Assembly: GCF_025562715.2 (NCBI RefSeq)
Contig: NZ_JAPFCC010000001.1
Span: 3,242,501 to 3,306,500 of the forward strand
DNA from: Endozoicomonas gorgoniicola
Lineage (GTDB): Bacteria; Pseudomonadota; Gammaproteobacteria; Pseudomonadales; Endozoicomonadaceae
Direction of reading: 5' to 3'
DNA: 64,000 nucleotides
This document shows positions 62,580 through 64,000 of this stretch, one piece after another. Below the pieces are notes generated by a model. That model had not been told where the DNA came from. It saw only the letters and a program-made list of their open reading frames with translations, and ran no database searches. Numbering within the stretch: the first letter of the stretch is position 1; each line of letters opens with the position of its first letter. The position numbers were made by a program, and so were the translations under genes.

Positions 62580-64000
62580 ATGACCGGTCGAGAGTTTGGT
62601 TTTGGACTTGAGAAGTCAGGTTCAAGATACAGCTCTGGAGCCTACGCTAATGAACTTCTTGAAATCATTAACTCTCCCTGGACTACAGATGGGGAAGAAA
62701 TATCCCAGCAAGATACAAAAGAAGAGTTAAGCGCTGAAATGCGGGAAAGCGTTGATATGCTTCGTAGCTTTATTGATGCTGAGCATGAGATTGAACAAGC
62801 GAAAGCATTGCAATGCCCTCCTTTCTTCGCTACATCGATCACTGCGCTTAGCAAAAAAACGCTGTATCGGTTGCATTATGAATTAACGATAAATGAAAGT
62901 GACTATAAAAGGTTATGTGAAGAGCAACCCAGTTTGCTATTAATTTTATCGGAACAAAAAGAACCCACTGATATATTATTGGAGCTTGTAGATCTTAATC
63001 CGGTTGAGAAAGAACCCATCATTCATGTGAGTATCGAGAAACAAACCTCTGATACGCTGATTCCTCAAGAGGCAATGCTTGGTGTCGCTGCTCTTCCGAC
63101 TCTCAATAAAGTTCGTAATGCCGTCGTAGATTCCCTTGAGGAGATGACTTCAAAGAACCCATGGTTACTGCCCCTGGCCGCTGAGGAATATGAGCACCCT
63201 CCACTACAAACAGTGGATGTTCCTCTGCCACCCAGCAAATTCCCTCCGACTCCATCCCAGGTAAAAGCCATTAATAGCGGTGCAGGTAGTGATGACTACA
63301 CCCTGGTATTAGGACCTCCGGGAACGGGTAAAACTACCGTTATTCTGCAATGGGTAAAGTACTTTGCAGCACAAGGTAAACGAGTATTAGTCACATCGCA
63401 GAATAATAAAGCCGTAGACAATGTTCTGGAGCGGTTAGCCGAAGAAGATGATTTTGAGTGTCTTAGAATCGGTAATGAGAATAAAATAAGCTCCTCTCTT
63501 GAAGCCATAACACTGGACAATAAGGCAACTGAGCTTCAGATGAAGATGTTTTCTGATGCTGATGAAACATTAGAAAAACTGAATTCTCAAAAAAAATTAT
63601 TACAGAAAATTATTGAACAGAAAAAAGAGATAAGTGTCCTAATATCTCAAAGGGACAGTCTTGATAGAGAATATAAACGATCATTCAAATCTATCCCTGA
63701 TATAGAAAAAAAACTTTCAGACCTGACATCAAAACAGGTCTTACTAGACGAAAGCTTAAAAAAACTACAAAAAAAACTATCAGGTGAAGAAGTTAAAGTG
63801 TGGCCAATTTTTAGGTTCATGTTTGATATTTACGATCAAGTCCGCTGTCAACGATTAAATGAAAAAAAAGACAGAATTCTTAATATTAGTTCTGTAACCA
63901 ATTCAGAAATATCAACAAACCGAGCTCATCTTTCTAACCTTGAAAAAAGAAGAATTGAACTTCCAGTCCTGATTGACGAGTTAAATAATAAAGTTAACTG
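62580..64000 (+). CDS. SF1 (COG1112-type) helicase, partial, continuation after IS66
   Basis: The frame resumes at the target duplication (ATG at 62580, TGREFGFGLEKSGSRYSS) and runs beyond the window edge. Walker A GPPGTGKTTV lies at residue 245 of this part, with VLVTSQNNKAVDNVLERL just after it. A long coiled-coil insertion rich in Lys and Glu (about residues 310-470) follows, as in COG1112 helicases of defence systems. The later motifs lie outside the window. With 60403-60784 it forms the large helicase of the kinase cassette, which is split by IS66. Confidence 0.88.
   Translation, partial: MTGREFGFGLEKSGSRYSSGAYANELLEIINSPWTTDGEEISQQDTKEELSAEMRESVDMLRSFIDAEHEIEQAKALQCPPFFATSITALSKKTLYRLHYELTINESDYKRLCEEQPSLLLILSEQKEPTDILLELVDLNPVEKEPIIHVSIEKQTSDTLIPQEAMLGVAALPTLNKVRNAVVDSLEEMTSKNPWLLPLAAEEYEHPPLQTVDVPLPPSKFPPTPSQVKAINSGAGSDDYTLVLGPPGTGKTTVILQWVKYFAAQGKRVLVTSQNNKAVDNVLERLAEEDDFECLRIGNENKISSSLEAITLDNKATELQMKMFSDADETLEKLNSQKKLLQKIIEQKKEISVLISQRDSLDREYKRSFKSIPDIEKKLSDLTSKQVLLDESLKKLQKKLSGEEVKVWPIFRFMFDIYDQVRCQRLNEKKDRILNISSVTNSEISTNRAHLSNLEKRRIELPVLIDELNNKVN

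Overview
The window looks like a gammaproteobacterial chromosome rich in insertion sequences. Conserved genes (prfC, def, a yjjV-type tatD, umuDC, polB, queH, yjjI/yjjW) resemble enterobacterial and marine gammaproteobacterial orthologues. IS110, IS4, IS30, IS21, IS66, ISL3, IS1182 and rve-type sequences are spread through it. This fits an Oceanospirillales/Endozoicomonas-like genome, but the genus is an inference.

Layout. 0-7 kb is ordinary core: an unknown gene cut by the window edge, prfC, a Gate-domain membrane protein, a PCu(A)C copper chaperone with a small membrane-anchored partner, a TatD-type hydrolase, peptide deformylase and a CNNM/CBS protein. 7.3-7.85 kb is a tandem array of four identical tRNA-Pro(TGG) genes with its own promoter and terminator. 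7.9-12.2 kb is accessory: higBA with an operator inside its promoter, an HNH endonuclease and a SAM methyltransferase sharing one perfect hairpin, and a duplicated 3' fragment of the helicase at 28.7-32.1 kb. 12.3-27.2 kb carries umuDC under a near-perfect LexA box, yjjI/yjjW, an IS110 element beside a 75-bp perfect duplication, a TetR/MexEF-like efflux locus, a DJ-1/PfpI protein and a secreted trypsin-like protease. 27.3-34.6 kb has a dead IS4 transposase, a RecB-like nuclease/helicase and polB; a second LexA box precedes polB.

35-64 kb is a defence-island-like accessory region. It holds: (i) a tightly overlapping operon of an unknown helical protein, an Hsp70-like ATPase and an SF1 helicase (35.2-40.7 kb); (ii) traU and traN remnants of an F-type conjugation system, with an autotransporter and an ExeM-like secreted nuclease between them (44-51 kb); (iii) a winged-helix/nucleotidyltransferase pair truncated near IS30/IS21 debris (51.2-52.2 kb); (iv) a two-gene ATPase plus PLD-like effector candidate (53.7-56.1 kb); and (v) a PP2C-like/NERD/pseudokinase gene, an active-looking Ser/Thr kinase and a large SF1 helicase (56.2 kb to the end), interrupted by an ISL3 and an IS66 element. 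Removing each element with one copy of its perfect 8-bp target duplication restores the reading frame. Cassette v resembles kinase-plus-helicase (Mokosh-like) defence systems but has an extra phosphatase-like/NERD/pseudokinase protein. Operon i and cassette v are the best candidates for undescribed biology.
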